Part shown: piece after piece, positions 45,328 through 57,061 of the stretch
Layout: every line of letters begins with the position of its first letter
Position numbering within the stretch: the stretch's first letter is position 1
DNA from: Siphonodentalium dalli
Lineage: Eukaryota; Mollusca; Scaphopoda; Gadilida; Siphonodentaliidae
DNA length: 64,000 nucleotides
Reading direction: 5' to 3'
NCBI GenBank assembly: GCA_032622095.1
Contig: CP136061.1
Span: 47,375,797-47,439,796, forward strand
Notes under the pieces: generated by a model
Seen by the model: the letters and a program-made list of their open reading frames with translations, nothing else
Databases searched by the model: none
What the model was told of the DNA's origin: nothing
Made by a program: the position numbers and the translations under genes

Positions 45328-46717
45328 CAGGGGGGAGTAGTAAACAATTTGCAGGAAGGTATGCCGGGGTGGTGGGTGGCCCGAGGGGTGAAAAACACGT
45401 TTTTTACACCCTCATGCAAATTTGTTACTAAAGACCTTTTGTGCCCTTATATGACATTTGTCAGTTTAAAACATAGTATAAGAATTTATGACTGCAAAAA
45501 CACCATATTTATGTTACTGGGACCTCATATGGGCCTTAATAGAGATGACATTGAGCTATATGGCATGTTGCATATGGGGCGGTGGGTTGACAAAAATTCC
45601 TTCCCGACACCCTTCGGAAAGTAGATTCGAGAAATGAAAACTGAAATAAATAAACTTGTCTTGATGTAACTAAAGCCAAGATCATTGTGTGCATGTAAAA
45701 AGAGCGAGCAACTGTCTCAAACATTAATGTGATTATCAATGGCTAGAATATAACTGTCATCACACTGTTCATCGGTGCATCAAGCCAATCAGTGAAATAT
45801 TTACATGTCTATCAACTCATATGATCTGTTACTCTCACAACACCTAAAATATCCTAGTCTGGCATAGTGACTGTTTGTCATTTATTATAACAGAGGTTGC
45901 TCCAGTAGACTAACAAACGCGTTAAGGCATATAATGCTAGATAATGGGCTGGTTGACAGACTAATCGGGAAATGGTTAGAAATAATGGAATTGTGTGTAT
46001 CCTGTACATTGACCTAAGTTTGCATATATAAGTAAACTTGTCCTGATGTAACTATTGCCTAGATCATTGTGTGCATGTAAAAAGAGCGAGCAAAACATTA
46101 ATGTGACTATCAAAGTGTAGAAAATATCGGTCATCAGTTTTGCAAAAATTTTAATTAAAAATAAATAAAATAAAATTGGTTTTGTTAAATTGAGCAAGGA
46201 ATTCAATCTTTAAAATAAAAATATTAAAACAATATACATATATATCAAATGTTTCAATGCTCCAAAGGGAGCCTGTTTCAGCTAGTTTAGTATAATAGAA
46301 GTAAGTTGCTCCAGTAGACTAATATAAGTGGTATGGAATATGTTAGATAATGGGCTGGTTGACAGACTAATCAGGAAATAGTTAGAAATTATGAAATTTT
46401 GTGTATTCTGCACAATGACCTAGGTTTACAGATGATCAGCAATTTATAAAACATTTTTTTTTCCAATTAAAACAGCTTCTGAAACAGGTTAAACTGTTAT
46501 TTGAACTAGTTAAATGAGATCAATTCCAGTCACATGAGTGATATCAGTAGAGTTTTATGCGATTTTAAACCAATTTTAGTTAAATTTGGGGGGTGGGTGT
46601 CAAAAAATTTGGACTAAAAAAAAAAAAATTGTGCAGGTTTGGGGGTGGTGGGCCCCCGAAAATGTCAGATGCAAAAAAACGGCATACCTTCCTGCAAATC
46701 TTTTACTACTCCCCCTG
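45328..46717. mobile_element. CAGGGGG...CCCCCTG element, 1.39 kb, with direct flank GTTTAGA
   Basis: The left end CAGGGGGGAGTAGTAAACAA then TTTGCAGGAAGGTATGCCG is mirrored by CGGCATACCTTCCTGCAAAT and TTTACTACTCCCCCTG. GTTTAGA occurs on both sides (45321-45327 and 46718-46724). Internally about 45660-45960 and 46040-46390 are diverged direct copies (AGATCATTGTGTGCATGTAA, AAAAGAGCGAGCAA, GGGCTGGTTGACAGACTAAT). No transposase. hAT-like by its ends and near-8-bp duplication. Confidence 0.82.
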
Positions 46718-46799
46718 GTTTAGATGTCTTTTTGTGATGGCGTAGACTAAATTCGTTGCACAAACGACTGCGTGGTCACAAGGGAATGACAAGTGTATG

Positions 46800-47120
46800 A
46801 CATACTTGTCTTAATTTTAGAAATGGCAAGAAACAAATTTTCTTATATTTCAAAAAATTTGAGAATATTTTTCTCACGTTTGTCTATAAAGTAAGAAAGT
46901 GCCTTCTTAACGTATTAGAAATACATTCTAGCTTTAAGAAATATATTTTCTAGATATACGAACAAGAATATTTTCCCAAATGTTCTAGTCTAGAAAACCT
47001 TTTCTCGACTTTTGAGAAAATATTTTTTTACAATTTTCTAGATATTGATAAAAACACTTTCTAGGATTTAAGAAATGAATTCTTACTCTTAAGAAAATAT
47101 GAGAACAATATTTAAATAAT
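46800..47120. repeat. Degenerate TTTCTAG/AAGAAAATA repeats
   Basis: Short AT-rich motifs such as TTTTCTAGATAT, AAGAAATATATTTTC and CTTAAGAAAATATGAG recur irregularly in both orientations. No coding signal. Confidence 0.5.
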
Positions 47121-47261
47121 TATTCTCATTATTATAACTTATGCAGGGTGCCAGTTTCTCTTATGTTAAATCTTACTTCAATGGAGTGGACATAATTGCG
47201 GATGGCAGTTGACATAATTACGTTGTCCTTACTAGCTGAAACAGCTAGGTATCCGACTCTC

Positions 47262-47440
47262 TTCGGGAGCCTTTATTCAACGTCGGGGGGCCTCTCCCCC
47301 CCCCCCCATGCGCAGGCCCCGTAGTACGTTAAGGGCATGTGGCCCCCATATGCGCACATTTTGATCGTTTAAACAGTTTAATTTCCAAAAAATTATATAA
47401 AAATTGCTCAAATTAACCAACATTTTGTTTAAAATTAATT
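47262..47440. repeat. Intron 1 inverted-repeat arm
   Basis: Contains GCACATTTTGATCGTTTAAAC, then AGTTTAAT and TTGCTCAAATTAACCAACA, the reverse complement of 42911-43000, next to a GC-rich GCCTTTATTCAACGTCGGGG block that parallels CTTTATTCAGCGGAGGGG. The two arms bracket exon 2. Confidence 0.7.
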
Positions 47441-47907
47441 AAATTTTTAAATCAAGCCAAGTATTATCTATATAGTAGTATTTTGAGACTTCTGGATCGG
47501 TCCCAAGAAATGATGAACTTGCAATGCTTCAAAAATAAATTATGTATAGCTGCAACTAAGTTCAACAGAATTTGTCATTGGTCTAGAACAGCTTGATGCC
47601 ATATAAGATGTGTGTGCATGCTAGCCTTTTTTTGTGATTTTACCGGTTATTATTGGTATTTATCTTGAATTTTATCTTGCACGATGTTCAAACATGTAGA
47701 TGACAGGGGTGACACCGGTGGCATGCCACATGGTTAACCCCCTCGCCGTCGGGGAAATCTGTAATGATAAGCCTGATAGCTTCCGGGATCATATAGCCCC
47801 CGGCCCCGGCTGTCGGGGATCGTATAACCCCTGCGTCGGGGAAATCATGGCGCCATCCATGATGCATGGCCATAAAATGCAGATGCCTGTTTATAAGATC
47901 AACTCAC

Positions 47908-48208
47908 TTGAATCGTAGAAGATATCGCAGTTGGAGTCTTCATCTGTGAAGGCGAGATCGGTAGTTTTCAGATCACAACTGTCGTCGGAATGACAGTGCG
48001 AAACGGCAACACACCCTTTCGTTGCCAGGCATAACTCTACACACCGTAACTGTCCATGTTTCCCTGGCAACGGCAATCTGGATGCCCATCTTGAATTTGA
48101 TAACGCTGTGAATCTACTCTGCTGAAAATTCGAAGCCAAAACAAAATGGACGACAAGATATATGTGAAAATAAAACCACATCAGAGATTTAATCGTGCAC
48201 ATCATCAT
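47908..48208 (-). CDS. Secreted PAN/apple-like protein gene, exon 1 (signal peptide plus PAN-like module)
   Basis: The exon holds 100 codons plus one base. Residues 1-25 are a signal peptide: MMMCTIKSLMWFYFHIYLVV then HFVLA, with likely cleavage after Ala25. Residues about 30-98 carry Cys 56, 60, 66, 72, 78 and 94 in the segment LRCVELCLATKGCVAVSHCH plus SDDSCDL, a PAN/apple-like arrangement used for protein or glycan binding. The exon ends GATTCAA at a perfect donor GTGAGT. The leftover A joins GT of exon 2 to give Ser. Exons 2-6 (43356-43211, 38633-38458, 37877-37773, 37164-37047, 35898-35811) continue in matching phases, giving about 310 residues with no stop. The protein is probably extracellular or on the cell surface. 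A TATA-like element lies 80-90 bp upstream. The gene's 3' end was not found. Confidence 0.87.
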
Positions 48209-48286
48209 TCTCTGGATTGTCTTGTGGATCTGTGCTATGTGTTGACATGGTTGAATACTACAGAGACGTCAGTTCTGTATCTGTAT

Positions 48287-48296
48287 GATATATAGG
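48287..48296 (-). promoter_or_regulatory. Candidate TATA box of the PAN-like gene
   Basis: The minus strand reads CCTATATATC about 80-90 bp before the ATG at 48208. This would put transcription start near 48258-48262 and leave a 5'UTR of about 50 nt without an intron. TGACGTC, a CRE-like site, lies next to that predicted start (48265-48271). Prediction from sequence only. Confidence 0.4.
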
Positions 48297-48985
48297 CGGG
48301 GGCTTCATGGATGTTCCACTCAGCTGCCTATATATTATAATGCCAGTAAACATCAGAGCAGCCCATTCAATCAACAAGTTTCGATCGTTAATTAACAATT
48401 ATGTATAGAAACTACCAGATAACCAGTATAGAACAATCAGTTCCCTCGTTTGTAGAACTTTGTCCACGAGTGGTAGCAGTCTGGCCAATAGATGGGAAGA
48501 TCAATTGTACTCTCAAGGAAATGAAAAATGGGAGAAATGTTAAACGCATTGTTACCTCCCCAGAAGATTCGTTCAAACTATATTGGGTGGTCAGAGGAAA
48601 GGGTTAGCAGCCTTGACATGTATTTGTCTCTTAGACAGATTCGACATCTACACTACTGACAACAAATATGTCCGTGTATGTCCTACTACCCTAGTGATTA
48701 ATGCATCACAATCAGTTGATAATAGTACCGTTAATTCACTTAACTCTAGTTGGATAAATAATGATTAAAGGGATATTGTACCCAAATGTTGTTGTTGGTT
48801 TCTTTAGTCTTTGAGCTGTAGAATAAGGTAACCAGATTTCAATTATTTGAAAGTCTGTTGAGTACGAAGTAATGTTACGGATGGAAGATTAGCCGGAATG
48901 AGAGTAATGTTTGGACAGTTTTCAAAATAAATGTTATTTGATATGCATACTGGTCCCATATACTCATTTAAGTCATTGTATAGTC

Positions 48986-50690
48986 AATACATGGATAATT
49001 TTGGAGATCTGTTTCAAAAGGAAACTTACCCGGGAATGCCTGCTCTGTTGGTGGGGCAAACAGCGAAGAAGACATTTGCAAAATGTGGAGTGAACACTAC
49101 CGAGATATATTTAGTAAAAGCAAAGAAGATATAACACAGATTAGTAATATTCACAAGACTGTTGAATGCTCAGATATACACATCTCCCAACAAGATGTTA
49201 CAGATGCTTTCGGAAAATTAAAATCAGGAAAATCTGCAGGGTCAGACGATATCATGCACGGCATTTCATCTAAAACTGTGCGATGATTATATTAAAGGCT
49301 GCCTACAGTTGTTATTCAACGCGATGTTGAAACATGGTCACCTTCCACCAGATATGCTGAAAGTGACTCTGGTACCTGTACTGAAAAACAAAACAGGTAA
49401 TATTTCCGACAAAGAAAACTTTCGCCCAATTGCATTGTCATCTACAATCTCAAAGGTGCTGGAAATGATTCTGCTCACCAAATGTTCTGATTGTTTATAT
49501 ACAACAGCCAATCAGTTTGGTTTTAAGAAAGGCCATTCAACAGATGGATGCGTGTTTGCATTAAAGGAGGTAATTCGACATTATATTTCCAAAGACACAC
49601 CAGTTTTCGTGTGTTTTCTTGACGCTAGCAAGGCGTTTGATCGGGTAAACCACAAAACGTTGCTGGAAATCCTGGATCAGAGATCTGTACCACCTGAACT
49701 CACCAGAATTCTTAATGATTGGTTTCATAACCAAACATATAACGTGCGCTGGGGACAATGTTTCTCAACTGGCTTCAAACCTAATAGTGGCGTTAGACAA
49801 GGCAGTATTTTGAGTCCCGGCCTACTTATTCAATGTATATACAAACTCGATCAGCGAGAGACTGAATGCATGCAATGTCGGTTGTGTTGTTGGTGGGGAG
49901 ACCATCAATCATTTATGTTATGCTGATGATATGTGCCTTATTGCCCCCTCGTTAGAGGGATTGAGACGTCTGTTGAGAATATGCGAAGAAGAAGCCTATA
50001 ATATTGATTTGGCATACAATGCAAAGAAGACCCAGGGGATGGCCTTTATCCCAAAATCCCTACCCATTAGGACATTTCCGAAACTCTTTCTGGTAGGAAA
50101 TGAAATTAAATTCGTTTCCACCTTCAAATATCTGGGACATATTCTCAACGGCGATCTTTCTGATGACAATGATATAATGCGCCAATACAGATCAATTTTT
50201 TCCCGGTCAAATATTCTGATCAGGAAATTCTACAAATGTTCTTCTCATGTTAAAATGTACTTATTTCACATGTTTGTATCTCCTCTATACTGTGCTCACC
50301 TTTGGGTGAATTACACCAAACGTTGTTTTAATAAGTTAACAGTATGTTTTAATAATGCATATATGAAGTTAATGGGATATGAAAGAGCGTGCAGTGCCAG
50401 TGGAATGTTTGTGAATGACAGAATGTGTTCGATTTCAGTGTTAGTGCGCAAGGGTGTGTATGGGTTCCGAGAGAGAACGTCTAATTCTACAAATAAGATA
50501 CTATATGCCATTTATAATTCTGATTTGTTATTCAGCTCATACTTATTTCGTCATTGGAATAATCTACTTTATATGTAATCTTTAATATAATCTCTATTAT
50601 AATGTTACATATGTATGCTAAATTGTGATATAATATATGGGCGCTTTATGCCTGATTCAAAATAAATAATAAAATAATAATAATAATAAT
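48986..50690 (+). mobile_element. 5'-truncated LINE inserted in the MITE
   Basis: Starts inside a degraded linker (about 49010-49080) and proceeds through a reverse transcriptase broken into three frames to a 3' end with a TAA/TAAT microsatellite tail (AATAAATAATAAAATAATAA). 5' truncation plus a simple-repeat tail is typical of LINE insertions. The six bases GCTAGT of the target appear to be missing at the junction, so a clean target duplication is absent. Confidence 0.85.
49083..50578 (+). pseudogene. Broken LINE reverse transcriptase
   Basis: Three frames cover one RT. 49083-49286 encodes the fingers lead-in (FGKLKSGKSAGSDDI). 49309-49926 has FRPIALSSTISKVLEM, QFGFKKGHSTDGCVFA, motif A CFLDASKAFDRVNHKTL and motif B GVRQGSILSP. 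After a frameshift near 49815, the frame ending at 50578 carries motif C YADDMCLIAPS (49919 on), FKYLGHILNG and a C-terminal region ending HWNNLLYM. The catalytic motifs are readable, but the frame is broken at least twice, so it is non-functional. Sequence style fits the CR1/jockey side of LINE diversity; clade not assigned. Confidence 0.88.
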
Positions 50691-51113
50691 CAGTGAGTGG
50701 CGTGAGTTTACGCCCCGTATCAACATAATTTTTTACACGATCATGTGTGCCACGCCTTGCTCAATCCAATATTCGTGAATTATTTTTGATTACGTCTTGT
50801 ACACGGAAATTCGTAATTTAATTTAAGGCTCCAGCCATGAATTCAATTTATATAAAATTATTAACTTTGATTTTAAGATAAAATATTAACCTGAATGTTT
50901 ACAGAATACATCTTTGACTGAAATTACTTAGTTTTCATTGTATTATCGATATTAGATCATTGTTATCACTGGGAATTTATTGAAAATGGCGTAGTGTACC
51001 CCTTTAAGAATCTGTTGATATTAAAGGGTTAGGTTCAATACAGTCATTCAGAGTGCCCGAACCAACTTGTTCTCTTTCAAACTTGTTATGAATATTAAAG
51101 AAATTAATCTGAC

Positions 51114-51217
51114 CAATATTAATAACGTAAATAATATAAATACACTCTCAGAGCTCACAAATACACAATATTAATAACGTAAATAATATAAATACACTCT
51201 CAGAGCTCACAAATACA
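51114..51217. repeat. Perfect 52-bp tandem duplication
   Basis: The unit CAATATTAATAACGTAAATA through CTCAGAGCTCACAAATACAC occurs twice head to tail (starts 51114 and 51166) without visible differences. The identity inside otherwise decayed LINE sequence suggests a recent local slip or an assembly artefact. Confidence 0.85.
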
Positions 51218-51337
51218 CAATTCACTGATGATAACCATTGTTCGTCTTCAGATAAAAACTACACGGTTCACTCGATGAATCCGAATTTGTCAATCGGAGT
51301 TGATAGAAAAGAGTTAGAACCAGTACACATAGACTGA

Positions 51338-51820
51338 TTAAAGGGCCGTTAGTCACCGATTATTTTTTTTTATAGTGCCTTGATATACGGTTTTAATAAC
51401 AATATATGCATATGATTCAAATAATATAATTCATCACCATTTGGAACTTATGTGTCTCATATATAAGGTGCCCATAGAGTAATAGAAAATAGCTGAAATC
51501 ATAAAATCATGTCCCCCCGTTATGGCTCCCATAATGCAACATAATTCAAACTATAGTTTATTTTCAATGGAAGGGGAATAACTCTATATCTAAACATATA
51601 GAGTTATACCCCTGCCATTGAAAATATATGACTCTGTGCATAAACTTGATCACAGACCAGACGCTAGTTTCTCAATAAAAACAACATGTTCACAGTTTAT
51701 TACATCGAATAAGTTGAAAATATAATGTTTTGGAGCTTACTCTTTCAAATGGTATATATATACTATGTGATATATTTATATAATGTGATCTTGGGGTTTG
51801 AAAATTAAGTGGGCCTTTAA
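51338..51820. mobile_element. TTAA MITE of the GGCCCACTTAATTTTC family, inside a LINE remnant
   Basis: TTAA at 51338-51341 and 51817-51820 flank the insert. The right end is GAAAATTAAGTGGGCCT; the left end is eroded (AGGGCCGTTAGTCACCG). The interior is colinear with 43501-43926. Confidence 0.8.
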
Positions 51821-52630
51821 ACAAACTTATTTTATTTCAAAAATCTTTCTGAAAACGAAGAAAACATTCAGAATACTGCGCTATCAGAGCTCCCAATAAT
51901 ACATTCCGAGGCTGCTACTTCTATTCCTAACCACTGTCTATCTATATGTGATGCACATGTACACAGCGACGTATCGTTTGAACAAGATTAATCATTATTA
52001 GTAACTGTAACAGAATCTCTGCTAAAATTCACATGTTTAAATATATACAAAGTATACAAAGCAAATTGAATCTTGTTATTCGTTAATCATAGTGTCAAAA
52101 CTTTGATATGATTTGCCTCAGTGAGACTAAGACAGGTTCTATTGATCCTAATGATTTTACAGGGTTTAAACCTTTTACCATGACAAATAACATACACCCC
52201 AATTATCTTGCATGGTAGCACACACCTATATTTTGTAGTTTCCGTACATTCCGCATGAAGCATAAGTACACAATGATGGTGAAATCTTTGGCTATATTGC
52301 AGAGGATATCCTTACTTTAAAATCCACATTGGATTGTCCTGTCATTATGATGGGCAATTTCAACAGTCGTACAGGCAGATTGGATGATATTGAGATAAAT
52401 AATGACACCTCTATTCACAAGTATCAGCGCTATTTCATCACATGATGAGTATATTGAGAATAATCTTATAGCCCATGGATTGTCTAGATTTCGATGTAAC
52501 AGAGATACCGTTGTTAATAATAGTGATCGCAAATTGGTATGCCGAGCGCAAGAAATGTTGTTTCTTAAGTAATGGTTAGAGCACAAGAATTGTTCTTTAC
52601 CAGAATCAATCGAGTCGGAGATATTGTTAT

Positions 52631-53892
52631 ATGCAGATGACTGACATTTTCGGCTTTGTGAAGGACTGCTCCCTTTATAATTATGCAGACGATAACACAA
52701 TTTCCTTCTCTCACAAGGACCCTGATGTAGTTCGGAGCACTCTGGAATCTGATAGCCTTCATCTCATTGAGTGGTTCGCACTAAATGGCATGAAGGCAAA
52801 TCCAGAGAAGTTCCAAGCAATATCATTGGGTCCCAAAAGTAAATCTATAACTGGCATAAATGCTTCACATCTTATCCCATGTATCGAGGAAGTGAAATTA
52901 CTCCCTATAACTCTGGACAGTAAATTGACGTTTAACACTCACATTGATTCGCTATGTTCAAAGGCATCAAGGCAGCTAAATGTCTTAAAGAGACTTGGAC
53001 ATATGCTGACCCTCTCAGGCAAAAAATGTATCTTCAAATCTTTCATCCTCTCAAATTTTAATTACTGCCCTCTTACCTGGCATTTCTGCAGTGTGTCCTC
53101 TACGGACAGGCTGGAGAAAATTCAGGAGAGAGCCTTTCGTTTTATCTATAATGACTACACATCTGATTATGACTTTCTCCTAAAGATTGCAAACTGTGAG
53201 CATCTACATCTCCAAAGACTCAGACTTATGGCACTCACAGTTTTCAAAATACTAAAGAAGGACATTAGCACTCCTTCCTATTTGGACTGCCTGGTGAAAC
53301 GTAAACAATAGTTCATACTCTTTTAGTAATTCTGAGACTCTGGAACTGCCATCACCTGATACTACTACTTTCGGTTTAAGCTCGTTTAGATTCATGGCAC
53401 CTAAAGTGTGGAATTCTCTTCCAGAGTCATGCAGAACCGCAGAGACGATGAAAGACTTTGAATGTATGTTACAAACCTGGAATGGTTTTAAATGTAAATG
53501 CAGTGCCTGTAGGATATCCTAATTATATGCATATGTTTTGTATTTTAATCCGCACTCTCTGGTCAGGTATCTCTGAATGGAACAAAACGTGTTATCCAGG
53601 AATGAAATATGGACTCGTTGTGCACATTACTGTGCCGTATATGAATATACAAATTTGTGTCTTACGCTTTTGATCCAGTCAGGGCTACCTGTCCTCAGGG
53701 ATTTTACTCGTCTTTTACAAAGTTTTAGCTAATATACATGTTATTTATTTTTCAGATAGGTTGTGTTTTATTCACGTTACTGTTTATGTACATATTCATT
53801 GTTTTACAAGTCAGTTAAGAGCTTAATGCTCATGTTTGTAATTTAAAATGCCTGACTTTATAAATAAAGCTTTTGAACTTTGAACTTTGAAT
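52631..53892 (+). pseudogene. LINE reverse transcriptase C-terminal half with 3' end
   Basis: The ORF 52631-53311 begins at the RT motif C block (LYNYADDNTISFSHKD), then EKFQAISLG, DSKLTFNTHIDSLCSKASRQ, LSNFNYCPLTWHFCS and LEKIQERAFRFIYNDY. After a frameshift it continues to APKVWNSLPESCRTAET (about 53397-53450). The element ends at 53892 with TTTGAACTTTGAACTTTGAA. The upstream half is missing and replaced by the endonuclease remnant. The YADD...NYCPLTWHFCS style is typical of CR1-like LINEs. Non-functional. Confidence 0.87.
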
Positions 53893-55598
53893 GACACTGC
53901 AATCATGGCAGAGAGTAAACAGCACCTATTGCATGACTCTCCCGATAAAGTTACATATATATTTTAAGTTGATAATAAACGCTCTTTAATGCTAATTATT
54001 AGCTCCTCTTTAAGTCATTTGATATCAACAGCACCTATCCCGTGACATTCCCCGAGCAATTTTCCCACATAGCGTCTGTGCTAAAAATAAACGCTCTTTA
54101 TTAGTCATATAATTTATTAGTTCCACTTTAAGCCACCTGAGGTCAAGGGCGCCTATCCCATGACAATTCCCTGGTCATGTGACCCATATGTACCAATTTC
54201 CCCACACATATTCTAATCTGATTAGACACGCTCTTTATTGCTCATACCCCATTTGAGAGTCGTCTGAGGTCAACAAAATCGATTACACTCTTCGTGTCAA
54301 TTTATCCCCGTGTTTCTATTTTCGACGACCAGATTGCAACCATTTTGGGTATATAGTTAATTATTTAGTTTCACCAATTAGTAGTGCCCTTTTAAGACAT
54401 CTGAATGGGGCCTATCCAATAACGTTCCCGGGTCAAATTACCCCTGTATGCAGCATTTCAGCTCATACGGTCCATCAGTTTTGTCGCCTATACGTCGCCT
54501 CGGTGCTAAAATGTTCTATATCCCTTTTGGCGGGAAAATGAGATAACTGTACCGTCGATTCGGCGTGGCATTTTCTGTCCGAAAAACACAAGATATTGAG
54601 TATAGCATATACCAGATATGAATGAGAGGCTATGCAAATATGTTCCATCTCCCGAATTAGTTTTTGTGTCAGTGCTGTAGTGTTCTATCTCCACTGTGGT
54701 CCAATGGAATGGTTTGTTTTGTACCACATGATTGCGTAAATTTTAGTGCTATAATGTTCTATCTACAACCGACAATGGTAAGCAATGGGAACTGGTGGCC
54801 GTCAATATGCCTGACTGGAAATGGTGCTTTCGTACTCCTATATATGAAAATCTTAATTCCAGCTAAATTCTTAGGTTAATATAGCACTGAAAATGACATA
54901 TTATGCGAGTTTTGTACTTTGGAATGATTTAAAACCCTAAAAACCACTTTAGCACTCACGGAAAAAGCTAAATTGTTGAGCAAAGTGTTCTATCTCCAAA
55001 CACATGTCAACGAATTACAAGAATAATACTGACATTTAAAGCAATAAAATTAAATTAGATTAGTTTTTCATTTCCTGTGATACAATGAAAAGAACATAAG
55101 GTGAAAATAAAGCAGACATATACGAATACCATAATAAGCGGACAAACAAACATACGAAAAACAAAACTGAGCTTGATTAGTATATATTTAAGCTTACTAT
55201 AATGTAATTAATCAAAGGATACACAGTGTGACGACTCTATTGGTATCCCTAAAAGATCATGCGTTATTGGCTTACTCTAGTGTTTAGTATGAAATGTGCC
55301 TTCGCTCCATATGTTAAAGGGGCACAAGGCACTCGCAGTGGGTTTAATTGTGCAACAATATATAGAAGTCTGTAAAACCATCACCACAAAGAAGAACATA
55401 TAGAAGGAGGTAAACTTTGTTCTTATAGTCATTAATGATAGTTCTCTAATAACGAAATTTCGCAAGTCGAAAAAATTCTTAACAAAACTGTTACAGAGAT
55501 CACTTTGTCAACAAACAATGCTAATCGTGTAATTGGTAACTATTTTAGGCTGTATATGATTTCAGAATATTGCTTAATGATCTAACATTTTCTTATGT
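53893..55598. repeat. Intergenic with tandem units of about 120 bp, then decayed repeats
   Basis: From 53935 to about 54480, four diverged units share AAACGCTCTTTA, TAAGTCATTTGA or similar, GGTCAA, GCCTATCCC and TGACATTCCC. From 54500 to 55010, TAAAATGTTCTATCTC-like phrases recur irregularly. No gene. Confidence 0.6.
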
Positions 55599-55995
55599 TT
55601 AAGGGTACTGTGCGTCATTTTCAATAAATTCCCGGTGAAAACAACGATCGAATATCGATAATATATAGAAAACTAAGTAATTTGAATCGAAGATGTATTC
55701 TGTAAACGTCCAGGTTAAAGGTACTCAACCCGTAAAGAGGGTCCCCATCTCAACAGATTCCAACAACAACAATCCGATCAGAGGGTCCTATATTACTATT
55801 TCTTTGGCTTTGGGGGTAAAAAATATTTGATTCGAGTCGAGGAACCCATCAAACAAAGCTCAGAGTCATTAGATATTGATTTTTGAAAATTCTTATGTTC
55901 TCGAGATGAGTACTTATAACTGCCGTCAATTTGGTAACATGCTCGAGATTTTACGCCAAAATTCTATTCAAACAGACAAGGATGGATAACTCATA

Positions 55996-56238
55996 TTGAT
56001 TCATGCGCGAAACATATACTGGGATTTCATAACGAACAGATTCGGAATTCCAATATACATGTTCATGGCTTCGCTTACCGTTGACGACTTGTGTGCCATG
56101 CTTTTAGGTTCAAGATGTAACATATTAAATATATCGGATTTTCCTCTGGATTTCATCGTCGACTCGACCGCAACATTCCTTCTGCATGCGAACAAGGCTG
56201 TCAACGTTCTACGATCTACACCCGATGGTCTCGGCTGA
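55996..56238 (+). other. Open frame of 80 codons inside the TTAA insertion, origin unknown
   Basis: Encodes IHARNIYWDFITNRFGIPIY then MFMASLTVDDLCAMLL and DFIVDSTATFLLHANKAVNV. I cannot assign it. The trailing FLLHANKAVNVL looks like the C-terminus of some LINE proteins, and a LINE fragment lies nearby, so a LINE remnant is the simplest guess. Confidence 0.3.
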
Positions 56239-57061
56239 TGGACAATTCGAAGCTATCTATAAATAATTAGTTTTTGCTATAATGATTCACACAAGAAACC
56301 TCTATATATACACACGTACATTGTGGTCGATAGTTCAAAGATAATTAATGCATGATCACCAGCAATCGGCAACACGCCTATTGTCACATCAAAACTGTTT
56401 TCATGCAGCTGGGCCATTTGCGTGTTACATAGTATCCATCATACACGCACATTCACATTATACCTGACATATGTCTTAAATAGGCCATTTTCATGCTACT
56501 TTCTGAATTCGATGTCTGAAATCTTTGTATAATTTCACTCGATACGGTGATATGACGAAACACATTCTCAATTTCTTATACTCAACTTTGATGTTGACTA
56601 AATATTTTATTTGGAAGTTTTATTTCGCTCGATCACACGCATGTGATTTTGCTAATTTATTTCCAGAAACGCTCATCAACTTTCACTCGACAAGTTAATA
56701 TGACGACTCACATTCGAAAGTTCCAATACTCAACTTTGATCTGCAATAAATATTTTATTCGGAAATTTTATTTCGCTAAATCACACGCATGTAATATTGC
56801 TAATCAGGTTTGGTTTTGTTTTTTGTTTTTTTGTTTTTTGTTTTTGTTTGTTTTTGTTGTTGTTGTTGACAACTGGCATTTCTATATTAGATTATCACCG
56901 ACCACCTTAACACATGGAATTTGAAAATATCAGACCTGGCCGCATGCGTGTGACATGGCATAAACACTGTTATATTAATATTGTGACTAGTATTACATTT
57001 GCATGCATATTTATGTAACTTGTATATAATTGTCATTTGTATATATGCTCTCCTAAATTGA

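Larger units (their letters stand above)
48765..51007 (+). mobile_element. TTAA MITE of the AGGGATACTGTACCC family, split by a LINE
   Basis: The outer ends are TTAA (48765-48768) AGGGATATTGTACCC and GTAGTGTACCCCT TTAA (51004-51007). The left part stops at CATTGTATAGTC (48985) and the right part resumes at CAGTGAGTGGCG (50691). In the uninterrupted relative at 58063-58522 these two sequences are adjacent, separated by only six bases (GCTAGT on the same strand). Confidence 0.85.
51008..52560 (+). pseudogene. Decayed LINE endonuclease region
   Basis: Scattered frames keep recognisable pieces. LTNINNVNNINTLSELTNTQ is duplicated (see the 52-bp tandem repeat). FDMICLSETKTGSIDPNDFT (about 52105-52165) contains the endonuclease ICLSETK motif, and GNFNSRTGRLDD (about 52350-52390) contains the D/N-F-N-x-R-T-G motif. 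A TTAA MITE (51338-51820) interrupts it. Stops and frameshifts are numerous. It probably belongs to the same broad LINE group as 48986-50690. Confidence 0.7.
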
